A stretch of DNA of 64,000 nt, taken from the NCBI GenBank assembly GCA_037975125.1, contig CM075854.1, positions 64,659,071 through 64,723,070 of the forward strand. The letters run 5' to 3'. Source of the DNA: Latrodectus hesperus (lineage: Eukaryota > Arthropoda > Arachnida > Araneae > Theridiidae). The position numbers and the translations under genes were made by a program. Shown piece by piece: positions 16,686-40,897 of this stretch. The notes under the pieces were generated by a model. That model worked only from the letters and a program-made list of their open reading frames with translations. It made no database searches and was not told where the DNA came from. Each line of letters begins with the position of its first letter. The stretch's first letter is position 1.

Positions 16686-16990
16686 TCGTTTTTTTATTCC
16701 AATGGCGGGCACACTTGGGTGACGAACCCTATGCCACAACAAGGCCAGAAACTGCTACTCATTTATCGTTACCCATCGTGCACCTGTGAACCAAATCACG
16801 GAGGTGAGTAGCGTTACTCGCGCCATACCACCACAAACCCGTTTATAGGGTGGGCCACATTCATACAACATCACAGAAGAAAGGACAGAGAAACACAGAG
16901 AGAACAGAAACATCCATGCCCGAACCGGGATTCGAACCTGAGACCCACAGCTCAGGAGTCAGAAACGCTAACCACTCAGCCATCGGTCAG
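16686..16990 (-). mobile_element. tRNA-derived SINE (family 1), full length
   Basis: The element reads on the minus strand. Its 5' head (near 16990-16920) has an A-box-like tggctgagtggttagc and a B box ggttcgaatcc, the internal pol III promoter of a tRNA-like sequence. A unique body of about 200 bp and a short A-rich tail (16686-16695 on the plus strand reads tcgttttttt) follow. A perfect 16-bp target-site duplication (ctgaatgtagtttctt) brackets it at 16670-16685 and 16991-17006, showing LINE-assisted insertion. The body matches the copy at 40611-40883, sharing acccgtttatagggt and catgcccgaa.cgggattcg. It has no coding capacity. The perfect duplication implies a fairly young insertion. Confidence 0.9.
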
Positions 16991-17006
16991 CTGAATGTAG
17001 TTTCTT

Positions 17007-18984
17007 AAAACAGCAAAATTTGATTTTGAACCACAATTAAGTGACGCGGTTGACAACTGAAACGGTATTTTTTTCTCCAAACATCAAAACTGCACTTGAA
17101 GTGTATTAGATTTTGAAAATTTTTAATGTACAAAAGCCATCTTAGCATGATGTCTTTTAAAATAATTATTTATCCCACATGCAGTCACTTCGAAATGCGA
17201 ACGTGACTTTTCTCTAACCAAAGCTACCACGTCTCCACACTATAATAATAAGAATTTTCAGGGACCATGTACCTGTTTCGCTATTATTTCATTGTACTGA
17301 TAAAATAAAATGTTAATTACATCTACTTTAACAACGAAAATTGAATTAATTTTTAAAAAAGTAATCAGTATCTCCTAATATTTTTTAAATATTTTTATGT
17401 ATTATGTTTAAACACTGAATGAAACATGTATCAATTACAGGAATTGAAATGATATAATTATATTATGAAAATATTTCTCCTTTGAATTTAATTTAATTTT
17501 CTTTCTAATTGACAGATTTTGCAGATAACGCTACTTATTAAGTAGTTGTTTTTTTTAACAACAGAGAGATAAAACATAATAAAATTAATTTTGATACTTA
17601 ATTTGGAATGAAATAAGATACTTAAATTCCGATCTAAAGGGATATCTGTAAGTGTCATTTTTTAAGTAAGGATTAAGACCATAAATAATAGAAAGCGAGG
17701 ATGTTCTGTTTCTAACTCCAATTATCTCTCATAAATACTAACCATCTGATACGCAAGAACTTTGACAGTAAGCCGATTAAGCTTCACCAAGTTGGTAATG
17801 TAATGAAGGTTACGACAACAAGTATATCTTTGTTTTATTTGTTCTTTATAGTTGCGTATCTCAAAAAAATGAAATATAATTGCAATAATGTAAAGCCTTT
17901 TTTTGCAGTTTGTATTAGTTTTTGGACATTTTACTTACGTCTTTTATTTTATTTATATGTAATTTAAACATTTATTTTAATCCTTTTCTTAATTTAAGTA
18001 TTTTGAATTTTTAGAAGATGATAATATTGAAATCATTTGGCCTTGATTTTAAAATACAATGAATATCAAAAAATCTTCAGGTTTTACATAGAATATTATT
18101 TGATATTTGCTAGTAGTTTGAAGAAAATTAGGAATTCGCAAAGATTTATTCAATTACTCTATCGAAAAATCAATTTTTCAATTTCTTCATCATACTGAAG
18201 ATTGGTAACAGTAAAATTAGAAACAGTAATATCGTCGATTTTATTCTCTCTAATCCAAGAATGAATCACTAAACCTAAAAATTATCAAATTTACAGTTAT
18301 TCTTTTACTTAGATTCTACAACTGAGAATTATCTAACTATTCCACTGATTGCCTGAATAGACTTCCCTTTTGTTTTTAAATTAGAGTGATCTTATATGTC
18401 ATAATCAATTTGTTGGAAAAAATGTTGGAATATGTTCTGTAAACAAATGTAAATATTTAAAATTTTCACAAAAATGCTATAATATTGTATTGATTCATGT
18501 AAAGAAGACTTATTTTTTTGACTCAAAATAATTACCTGAAATAATGAATTGCAAAGAAATTTCTCTTTGGATTCTCATCTTTTATGCATAATTTCAATAC
18601 TTATTTATCATTTAATGTGCTAATCTCATCTCTATTTTGGTAACACTGTATTACGTATGTAAAATCCTCTTCTTTAAAAGCTATCTTTTGTAATCTGCAA
18701 AATTTATCACTATCGTTATATGACTTGTTACAATTTTGTGAAACTTAGTATTATGTGTTCCATTCCTTTAATGTCACTTTCAGGTGCATTTCGATCTCTT
18801 TCAATTATTTAACATTTAATTGATATCTGTTGTGATGATTTGTTTTTATAATTTTTCCCTCCAGCAGCTTCCAATCAAACTGGTTAAACTCCACTGAAGT
18901 TAGGTACAAGGAAGTTCGCTGGTGTCCACGTCAACTTGCAATATTGAATACACCATACTAATACCATTTAATAGTCTACACTTA
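17007..18984. other. AT-rich noncoding spacer
   Basis: No gene or repeat identified beyond AT-rich sequence. GC rises from about 18880 towards the candidate exon at 18985-19267. Confidence 0.55.
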
Positions 18985-19267
18985 TTAGAGAATCCAAGTT
19001 TGGCAGGTTTTTAGCTGGGTATTGGATTTAGAAGGCACTTGACCTTGACCATCAGCTAAATAACTACTTGGTCTAGAAAAGGAGCCGCGCTTGTTAGAGA
19101 AAATGAGAATACAATTCATATCATTGTTCAGCAATGAGAGATCAACATTACGTTTATATTTTCTACATGCACATCCATTCGTACGTATGCTTAGATGTTT
19201 TCTGAGTTTCCACCATTGCGAAACGTGAATAAGTCCCACTGTCCGTTTCTTCTTCCCGAAAGGCAAT
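18985..19267 (-). CDS. candidate terminal coding exon, unknown protein
   Basis: On the minus strand an open frame ends in TAA at 18985-18987 and stays open for 118 codons, unusually long for such AT-rich sequence. The GC content is visibly above the surroundings. A strong splice acceptor (tttttttgttgtag) ends at 19268, just inside the frame. From there about 93 residues are encoded, starting LPFGKKKRTVGLIHVSQW. They include a cysteine/basic patch (NGCACRKYKRN) and a Ser/Gln-rich C-terminus ending TCQTWIL. No signal peptide, membrane segment or known domain is apparent. The incoming intron would be phase 2. An upstream exon on the minus strand at higher coordinates was not found. It could be the last exon of a host gene or a chance frame in an unrecognised repeat. 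Confidence 0.38.
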
Positions 19268-21973
19268 CTACAACAAAAAAAAGCCGCTATTGAGAGGGTG
19301 TTTGGATCCTTATACTTGTAAGGGCAATAATTATTCATTTCAAAGTAAAGATGTTTGGAGAGGATATGCTGACTCAGATATCCACCCCGTCTCTTGAATA
19401 TTATTTGAAATTACAGTTTCCCAATTTTTTCGCTGGAAATTGATCTAAAATGATAAAAGTAAGAACTGAGAGATAAAAGTGTACACATGTATAGTAACCA
19501 TAAACAAACAATTATTATTGCTTTCTTATTTTTCAAATAATGTTCATAATATAGTGTTAGAATTCTTCAGTTTAATAGTTATGGATAAATAAGCCATATG
19601 AAAGTTTTGTAATGATGTTCACATTAAAAATGATATGCATATTATTTATCCACACCCAGGATTTCTTTTAATATGAGTATTTGGGTCTTAGTAATTTCTT
19701 CATTTCTTTAAAAGAAATAAAATTTTCTAAAATTTATTTAGAAATTATGCATGCTTACATCTTTAAAGAAAAATAATAATTATGTATTAAACTAAAAATT
19801 TCTAATAATTTTTTTAATCGAGCAATAATTTATTCACAAAAACATGAATTGAGATTAATATTTTTTTGTAAGTAGAAGAAAGATTATAATTATTATATGA
19901 CGTAAATATATTTTTCTTAATTATTTAAGAAAACTGCATTTTAAAGCTGTGATAACAAATATCTTGTTAACATTATAAAGAAGCAAAATCTGAAAACATA
20001 ACCTTTTAGAATCGTGAAATAAAAAATCCACTATTATATAAAATATAATGACATTCTTTCTAAATTATATATTTTTTCTTTTTAAAATTAATTTAGCTGT
20101 ATTAATTACTACGGATGAACAAAGTTGATTTTTAATGTATAATGATCCTATTTTATAAAACAATATCGTTTAATTTGGAATATTTATTATTTTATTAAAA
20201 TATAATTCAGAGAAAAATATTAAAAATTTAAAAAGAATGAAACGCAGTAACTATGTATATGTATAACAATTTCAAAGGCAAGTTTTAACATAAAACTTAA
20301 AATACCCAACCGTGAAATTAAGCTTTATCTTGCATTCAATGCTCTTCTCCTTTTTCAACAACTTCGAAGTATATTAGATTAACATATCAAATAAAAATAT
20401 ACAGCTAAATAGAAAATTACAGCACCTAGAATTAGTTGCAATGGCAGAAGGAAAATTTATGCTTGTTTTGCAATCAGCAATGGTAATTATCGTTAGTGCC
20501 AGCGGTAGTAAGCAATTAAAATTTCATATCATAAAATAGCAACTTATTGCTAGAAAATTCAGAAATGAATTGGTAATTCTAATCAAATTAAAAATGAGAA
20601 ATCGGGAAGACTCAAAACTTATCGCAAGTACTTTTACGATACCTATTTGAGGGCGACAAACTTATGGCTTCTTAGAAAATTCTTGAAGGCGGCTAACTTC
20701 TGGTATTTGAATTTCCGAAACTAAGATCAGGAATACAATTACTAACTTAACATATTGTAGTGAGCTGTATTTTAACTTGAATTACTAATGGATAACGCGA
20801 TCAGAACATTCTATAGTAAACTGTAATCTATAGTAATAGCTGTTGAAGGCTTTTTTTTCAACAAGACAATTTGTTCTCAGAAAGGACGAGAATACATGAG
20901 CTAATTTGAGTCTTTTCCATTGTTTATCATGGTCTTCAAACTTTATATATTAATTTAGGGCTTAAGAGAGGGGGAGGGGAACATCCTTTCTTGTTTGGCT
21001 CACGAAATGGCTCATTTATGTTAGAATTTCAATCAATATAAAACAGTGGCAATTACAACAAGTATTACAAATTGGTATTAGAATCCTAAAGTCACCATTT
21101 TATTTGTGATTATTTTAGAAACTGTTTTATTTGGGAATATTTTTCTACGTGTTGCCATTTTGTTGTTGCGTTTTTTCTTCTCAGAAACAACAGGAAAATA
21201 CGTAACTTAAAATAAAAGAATAATTCACAGTATTCTTTATCTTTTCAGTATTCTTTTTCTTTATTCTTCTCTTTTTTTAAGAATAAAAATTCAAACTCTA
21301 CTTTTCGAAATTCTATACCTTTCACAAGATTAATTTTACTTACTTTACGATCATTAAAGATTCTGAGATATAAAAACAATCAATTTTTTCAACAAAATAA
21401 ATTATATTGTCATTTAAAAACCTGAAGAAAATTGTTTCGATTTTTGTTTTCATTTTTTATTCCTTTTTCTTATATGAATTTCTAGATTTAAATTTCTCAG
21501 AAATAAAAAGAATCCAATTAAAAAGAGAAATTCTTACAAGAAGCAAACATAAATTTAAATTTAATTGCTTTCAAGCCTTGTTTCTCAGAATCGTGGACTT
21601 TAAATTACTGTATCATTTAGTTCCAATTAAATGTGTTAATTGCGGGGGGGATATTAGATAAAATATCTGAATAAGTGCACACTCACAACATTGAATTTTT
21701 ATTTTGCTCTCAAGAAATAGTTTCTTAGAAGTAAAGAAAAAATTATTATTATTGTTTCATTACTTTTAGAAAATTAATATATTTAATGAACAAAATTAAA
21801 GGGATGTTAATGTTCTTTTTCTGTTACATATTAAATTTGTGAAAAGGTTGAAATATTAAAGATTTAGAACTAATCAAGAAAAATTTACTGAAATTATAAT
21901 AACTACATAAATCAAGTAAACAATAATATGTATAATATGATGTGATAAAGTAATATGGTAATTATATTTCATA
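19268..21973. other. AT-rich noncoding spacer
   Basis: A short ATG frame at 20441 encodes a signal-peptide-like stretch (MAEGKFMLVLQSAMVIIVSA) and reaches a possible donor (gcg|gtagta) at 20505; it is too short to call. The plus frame 21407-21661 is Phe/Lys-rich and AT-driven. Nothing else was recognised. Confidence 0.5.
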
Positions 21974-21976
21974 GTA

Positions 21977-22064
21977 AGATAATCTTATCTTATATAAAGT
22001 TTTACTTTATATAAGATAAGAGAAAGCTTTACTTCATAAGATAAGATATACTCTATAAGATAAG
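21977..22064. promoter_or_regulatory. GATA-site cluster with perfect hairpin
   Basis: Five AGATAA-type motifs occur within 88 bp: 21977 (+), 21985 (-), 22014 (+), 22039 (+) and 22058 (+). The segment 21984-21999 (cttatcttatataaag) is a perfect 16-bp inverted repeat of 22005-22020 with a 5-nt loop. The remaining copies are imperfect repeats of ataagataaga. WGATAR is the binding site of GATA factors, but local duplication in AT-rich DNA could give the same picture. Confidence 0.35.

Positions 22065-27911
<5,847 letters not shown>

Positions 27912-27957
<46 letters not shown>
27912..27957. repeat. (TA)n microsatellite, about 46 bp
   Basis: The shortest of the pure TA runs listed here. Confidence 0.99.
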
Positions 27958-27960
<3 letters not shown>

Positions 27961-28489
27961 GGGAAATGATGCATAAAGTGATTATAAATGATAAATTTTA
28001 AGCTTTTTTATATTACTCAGAGTACTTAATCACAAATGTTTTAAAAATGCTGATACATATAATGCTGAAATATATATTGCGCATTGATATTTTATGTTAG
28101 TTCATTCGCTTTGATTTAACACAATTTGCTTAAATATTTAACATCACACTGTATATAAATAATCCGATCTGATATTCGTTAAAATGCATTTTTTCAGTAT
28201 ATACCACTTTTTTGATAGATTATGCGTTTAGGTCTCGTATCGTAAAGAATGAATCTTTGAAAACTCACAGAAAAATGAAGAAATCATAAACTCATCTTCA
28301 AATCTTTTTGTTCCAGAGAAGCTAGAAACATACTTAAGACTTTTCACTTCTAATCATAACCTTCTATTAGATCTACACTAGATCACAGTGATTCTGTAAT
28401 CTACTTATAAATTGTGATAAGGTTTCGTCCCAAAATTTTGTTTTCAAGAAGATGCTGACAAATAATAGGCTGTATTTACCTGTCACAAG
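27958..28489. other. AT-rich noncoding spacer
   Basis: Nothing recognisable. Confidence 0.55.
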
Positions 28490-28605
28490 GACAGAGTAAT
28501 CACGAACACAGAGTAAAATGTACTTTTTAAAGGCAGACGTACAATGTCCCCCACCCATTTACCGATAGTGGGTGGATTCAAACACGAAGCATTCTATTCC
28601 GAAGA
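28490..28605 (-). repeat. possible degenerate tRNA-derived SINE fragment
   Basis: On the minus strand, tcttcggaatagaatgcttc is followed by gtgtttgaatcc, a near B box, and then a GC-richer stretch with a small inverted repeat (ccaccca / tgggtgg). The anticodon-arm to T-arm string parallels the one near 10000-10040 (minus), suggesting one decayed SINE family. No target duplication was identified. Confidence 0.38.
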
Positions 28606-30033
<1,428 letters not shown>

Positions 30034-30630
30034 AAAGATGGATATGTATGTGTACACGAGTGTATATTACATTTTTTATCATTCCTTTATTTTATTACTA
30101 TGTGTCTATATTTAACTTATGCTTCTTAAAATTTCAAAACAGGTAATTAATCAACAGAAATTTAAACACAATGCATACAAACAAAAATTTAAAAAACAAT
30201 ATGTTTAGATTTTAATAAATGTGTATAAACTTTGTATAACATGTGAAACTGTAATAAATCTAATTCTATTTGAAAATGATAAATAAAACAAAACCTTTTA
30301 TGAAAATATTCTTTTCACCCACTATTCAAAAAAATTATACAAGTAAAATCAAACAAGCTGTTGCTCAGTTTAGTCACAGAAAGAAACTAAATATTCTAAT
30401 CTTTTTGGATGTAAGGGCATAAATACATGAGCCATATATTTTCGAATGCCAAGTTCCTGTCAGGTAATTGGAGTGACGTGTGCTGCCCTTTACACAACTG
30501 AACTTGAAGATAACGGAGTGATCATTTGTGAAAGAACGGAAGCCTAGAATCCTTTGTTCCTTGATAGCACATTCAGGAAGATCTCATGTCTCTAGGCCGT
30601 TCTTCCTTGTTTGCGCTTGCGAAGTAATTC
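30034..30630. other. spacer, GC rising towards the candidate exon
   Basis: AT-rich to about 30420, then visibly GC-richer. The 30430-30630 part could be 5' UTR or promoter of the candidate exon at 30631, but no core promoter motif stands out. Confidence 0.4.
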
Positions 30631-30686
30631 ATGTTTGCAGCTTTCGGGAAATGGATTGTGTTTCGCGCGGAAGATAAAACAGTGAG
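30631..30686 (+). CDS. candidate first coding exon, unknown protein
   Basis: An ATG at 30631, with an in-frame TAA just upstream (30625-30627), starts a frame encoding MFAAFGKWIVFRAEDKTV. It runs to a strong splice donor (gtgag|gtatgt, GT at 30687-30688). The preceding 200 bp are GC-richer than the surroundings, as expected for 5' UTR/promoter sequence. The exon ends in phase 2 (bases AG of a codon). The next candidate exon downstream on this strand, 40058-40182, begins with the single base needed to finish that codon (AG+G, Arg) and continues open. The start context (ttcATGt) is weak. The protein is not recognised. Confidence 0.35.
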
Positions 30687-31550
30687 GTATGTATAATATT
30701 TCAAGCAGAACAGATTCATCAATTTTTATAAATATCCCTTTTTATTGTCAGGTTTTTTTTATGAAATCTTAAAAATGGAACGTTATACTATATCATCATC
30801 AATGCAAATTGCGTGCATGTATGATTGTTGTGGTACCGTCTGAAAAAGTTTGGCCTCATTCTGATCTGCCTAATTTGGAATTCTCTTCATTTAACATCAA
30901 ATTTAAATATAATTTAACTGCAGTTATTGTTTGGCATTTATGAATGTTGTATTTAAAAAAATGAACTTTAGATAATTAATTAATAACTCACAACTCATTA
31001 TAAATTTTTTAAGCATAAAATACCTAGAGTTTATTAATAAAGATGCCCTCCGTGTAATCTATTTTCGTTTGATTAATTAATTTATAAAAAAATAAAATCT
31101 CCGAAAATTGCTTAAATGTTGATTAAAACATGTTTTTATTTTTTTATTGTACTTCACGCCAGAATTTTTTTTATTAATATATTGGTTTAAATAATAAATT
31201 AACGCTCTTGCAAAAATATTTTCTAAATAGTATGCGTTTGAAATGAGAGAGAAAATTAATTAGGAAATATAAATATGCTCTCAAAAATATTATACCTCAT
31301 ATTCTTATACAGAACTTAAAAAAACTGATTGTTTGTAGAATCATTTGTTTTCCTTTATATTAATGTTGTATCTCCCCATCAATAATTTGTATTTTAGTAA
31401 AATTTAATTTAATGAAACGCAAGTTAGCTTTTTATATTCAAAGTAATTGGATTATTTTAACTGCTTTTGATGAAATATTGTATTAAATTAATATATAATA
31501 TATAAAAAAATAATATATAAAAAATAATATTAAATTTTCTCGATTTATAT
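30687..31550. other. AT-rich spacer or intron
   Basis: No feature seen; it would be intron sequence if 30631-30686 and 40058-40182 belong to one gene. Confidence 0.45.
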
Positions 31551-31558
31551 CATAATTA

Positions 31559-31899
31559 TGTTGTTGTATAATGCCCACCTGCTAGGATTTACATCATTTT
31601 AATCACTGCAATAGGCAGAAGGAGGGGCACATTACATAAAGAGTCACCCAGTGGTTTTATCATGGGAGTCCCGAAAGTGGGTCTTCGTAATTTAGAAACA
31701 AAGACAAAGCAGAAGACCCCCAGACATAGCATGCCACCTCGAGAGGTATTATTTCAACCATTGCCACCATGACATATTTAACGTGCCCATACTGTAACTA
31801 GTGAACACGATGGATCTTTGATTAGGTCGAGTTTCGAACTCAATACCTTCCGTTACTAAGAGAACGAACTCCCTAACCAAACAAGCCCCAACGGCCTTC
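31559..31899 (-). mobile_element. tRNA-derived SINE (family 2)
   Basis: On the minus strand the head (31899-31820) has an A-box-like tggttagggag and a B-box region gagttcgaaactcg, the pol III promoter layout of a tRNA-derived SINE. A GC-rich body of about 250 bp follows that does not resemble family 1. A short direct repeat tcataatt at 31550-31557 and 31900-31907 is a plausible target duplication but only 8 bp long, so the ends are approximate. Noncoding. Confidence 0.68.
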
Positions 31900-31907
31900 T
31901 CATAATT

Positions 31908-33049
31908 CTTATCTATTTATAATTTTATCACTTTTGCTAAAATGTATTGTGAAAAATATATAACCCAATGTAATTATGGTGACATATTATTTGCGCTATA
32001 ACAGATTTATTCATGATATAATTTGATTTAAATTATATTTTCTTACCATTTTTTAATAAAACTTATGTGTATGTTCATTTTAAAAATTCTAATCTTCTTT
32101 TAAATTCTGATTATAAGAGAATTATAGCCGTTTTGTTATACATATTTATTCCATAGCTTAATTTAAAATAATTTTACTGATTTTTTAGCGAAAAGTTCGT
32201 AGATAATTTTTAATTTCATAGAATTTCCATTTTTAATAAATACTCAATAAATATATTGATAAATTTTCTTGATTTATATTTTTATCAAACTCTTTACATT
32301 TTTTATTACTTAACAAAAACATCATAGTAAATAACACAAAATTTAGGTTTTTTTTAAATAACAAGTGTTTTAATTTAATTTTCCCAAAGCTTAAGCAATA
32401 TCATATGTTAACAGGAATCGACTTATGCTAACTGAGCTTTTATATATCATAAACATAAAATAATTGTAGATCAGGATATGAAAAAACTGCAACACTATGC
32501 AAATTAAAATATTAATTCTCTCATTCGAAACTTTTTGATAGTAGATATTCACACATTTTTTAAGTAATACTGTAAATTATTAAAGCCAATGAAATAATTG
32601 TTTGTATTAGGCATAATTTTTCTCTATCTCCCTTTTTTCTGAGTTTAAAATGTACAAACTGCATGAATCCTATTTTATGTGATTCCTACTAAATGTTTAA
32701 ACATATGAGTAGTTCAAAATATGGTAGGAAATTATAATTTTTTGTTTAGATTTTTGTCTTGACATCATAACATGGAAAGATTTTAGAATATTATGAAATT
32801 AGTTTTTTATTTATCTATTTATTTAACAAAAAAATTATGTTAGTATATTTGTATCAAGACGTTTTATATTTCACATTTACATTTTATTGTACTTCAATCC
32901 ATTTAGTCCTTGTAATGAAAGTATCTTTCATTCGATATTCCATTCTTATCAATATACAGCTATTGCATATCAGGCATAACATCTTAGATGAATTTCCACT
33001 GAAGTCAACGCAGAAATAAGAAAATTATGGAAACAAATATATAAAAGAG
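31908..33049. other. AT-rich noncoding spacer
   Basis: Nothing recognisable. Confidence 0.6.
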
Positions 33050-33651
33050 TATCTAACGTGAGCATTGACTTTTGTGCATGTCAACGAATACCTCTAAAAA
33101 CAATGCATCAGCTTGCGTTTGAAAAGTGATAAATATGCGGCACATTCGCTTCTTATACAACACAAATAAAAATATGGCATGCGCACTTGTTGACTCATAT
33201 GCACGAATTATAAATCGTTTTGTCCTTCGGCCACCGGTTATGGTGAAAGGTGAATTAGACCATAAGGGAAATAAGAGAGACCAGTCTGAGAGTTGTGATT
33301 TCAGCTATTGGTATCCATTCACCTGTCAAGTAGGGTACCGGAGAAAAAGAAGAGCAACCCAGTACACCTGGTAGTTGCGTAAACTTTACTAGCAGAAAAG
33401 TGCTTAGGAATCTCTGCCTTAATAGGCTTTCATTTTGAATCGGGGTTGTACACCGCCGCTTTGTTACATCCTTTACTGGAACATTATACTGTTTTTTTTT
33501 TTCTGCTTTGAGCCTTCGTCCACGTAATCCCTGTCCACGTGCTTATCAAGTGCATGTTAGTTGTTTTGACAGTGGTGCGTTGTTTAGCCAAAGATTTGAG
33601 AATTCATACTAAGAACGATTGTTTTCGTCGTTACGATTAAAATGCAGACGA
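33050..33651 (+). promoter_or_regulatory. GC-richer island, possible promoter/5' exon
   Basis: About 600 bp clearly richer in GC and CpG than its surroundings. It contains a CACGTG E-box (about 33536-33541). At its 3' edge an ATG at 33642 is followed within ten bases by a textbook donor (ATGCAGACGA|gtgagt, GT at 33652), which could be a short first coding exon ending in phase 1. An 83-codon frame at 33126-33374 crosses the island without recognisable domains. An unrecognised repeat is an equally good explanation. Confidence 0.3.
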
Positions 33652-33653
33652 GT

Positions 33654-39799
<6,146 letters not shown>

Positions 39800-39842
39800 T
39801 TTCATATTCCTTAAATTTATCGAAAGTTTAAGGAATATGAAA
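39800..39842. repeat. inverted repeat, 16-bp perfect arms
   Basis: 39800-39815 (tttcatattccttaaa) is the exact reverse complement of 39827-39842, separated by 11 nt. It could be a cruciform or hairpin, or the remnant of a small foldback element. Confidence 0.85.
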
Positions 39843-40057
39843 TTAATACCATATTTTAGAAAAAAAACTATAGAATCATAAGGTCTTGCAAAAATTAGCT
39901 GTTAAATTAACAAACAGATCAAAAGCTAAATTACTTAATTGATCAGATAATTATCAAAAAATTCTATTTCTGCTCATTACTTTGCTTTAAAGTTTTATTT
40001 CCATTCATTATTTTAATCTAAAGTTTTACATTTTCTATTTATGCTCATATATTTTAG

Positions 40058-40182
40058 GATTACTTCTGACGTGAAGAATGAGGAGGCCAATGGATCCAGG
40101 GGAGCTGGGTGGACGGTAGCCACTTACCTGATGGCCGCAAGACGAATTATCGCTGGTTACCTGGTGTTGAAACCAGCAGGAG
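40058..40182 (+). CDS. candidate internal coding exon, unknown protein
   Basis: A 125-bp island of clearly higher GC in AT-rich surroundings has an acceptor on the left (catatattttag|g, AG at 40056-40057) and a good donor on the right (gcaggag|gtcagt, GT at 40183-40184). Only one of the three plus-strand frames is open throughout. It encodes 41 residues from ITSDVKNEEANGSRGAGW, through a mildly hydrophobic TVATYLMAARRIIAGYLV, to LKPAG. The codon third positions are GC-rich, unlike the spurious frames nearby. Phases are 2 (entry) and 1 (exit). If the donor is not used, the frame continues to a TAA at 40257-40259. Entry phase fits the candidate exon ending at 30686. The family is not recognised; a distant similarity to the RSxRxLxLxxGG region of TMEM223-type mitochondrial proteins crossed my mind but is too weak to name it. 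Confidence 0.45.
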
Positions 40183-40596
40183 GTCAGTGCAAATTATCTT
40201 ATGTAACACCATTTTACTCACCAGCTAACCGATTTGACTATAACAATGGGAGAAAATAATTGTTAGTATACATGAATTGTGAGAATATTGAATTCTTAAA
40301 TTCCTTAGAAATTGATTGATGGAATTATATTCAATATTTTTAATGCTTATAAATTATAAGATGATGAGCAATACAACTATAAAATAAAAAAACGTAGTTA
40401 ATTTTGAATATTCTGTAACATTTTACATTTAGTAATAATAACATGTTGCAAAATTTTTAATGTATATCAGCATTGCTAGTAATGAATTAGAATTGTCAAT
40501 TATTTTATTGATAAAATTTATATAAAATTGTTATAATTCCATTTCTTCATAACCATTACTGTGGAATAAAAAATATGCCAACTAGCAAAATGTATT
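40183..40596. other. AT-rich spacer or intron
   Basis: Nothing recognised between the candidate exon and the SINE. Confidence 0.5.
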
Positions 40597-40610
40597 GCAA
40601 GATCTATCAT

Positions 40611-40883
40611 TCATTGTCGTGTACCAGCTAGGCTGGCAACATGGGTGCACTGCTCCACTTTTCCAACTGAACCATATTTTGGTATGGAGTCCGACTTCCT
40701 CAGTACACACATGCCATAGGGACCCGTTTATAGGGTAGGCAACCATTCACACCTCTTTCATACAAGGAAAGGACAAAGACAGGATAGATAGAGAGAGAAA
40801 GAACATCCATGCCCGAATCGGGATTCGAACCCAGGACCTCCTTAGCCGTAGTCAGGTACGCTGACCACTAGACAAGTTGGTTG
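40611..40883 (-). mobile_element. tRNA-derived SINE (family 1), second copy
   Basis: It is on the minus strand, like the copy at 16686-16990. The head near 40880-40805 contains gtctagtggtcagc (A-box region) and ggttcgaatcc (B box). Then come the family-specific cgggcatggatgttct and a body sharing acccgtttatagggt. A 14-bp target duplication with one mismatch (gcaa(g/t)atctatcat) flanks it at 40597-40610 and 40884-40897. Noncoding; transcription would be by pol III. It is somewhat shorter than copy 1 through internal differences. Confidence 0.9.
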
Positions 40884-40897
40884 GCAATATCTATCAT

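Noticed and set aside
16920..16990. tRNA gene on the minus strand
   Set aside because: A and B boxes are present, but a cloverleaf with acceptor stem is not evident and the sequence continues into a dispersed body with a target duplication, so it is a SINE head. The same holds for 40805-40883 and 31820-31899.
21407..21661. Plus-strand 84-codon frame with CVNCGGD
   Set aside because: A single Cys pair is not a zinc-binding motif; composition is Phe/Lys/Leu-driven, and the start appears not to be ATG.
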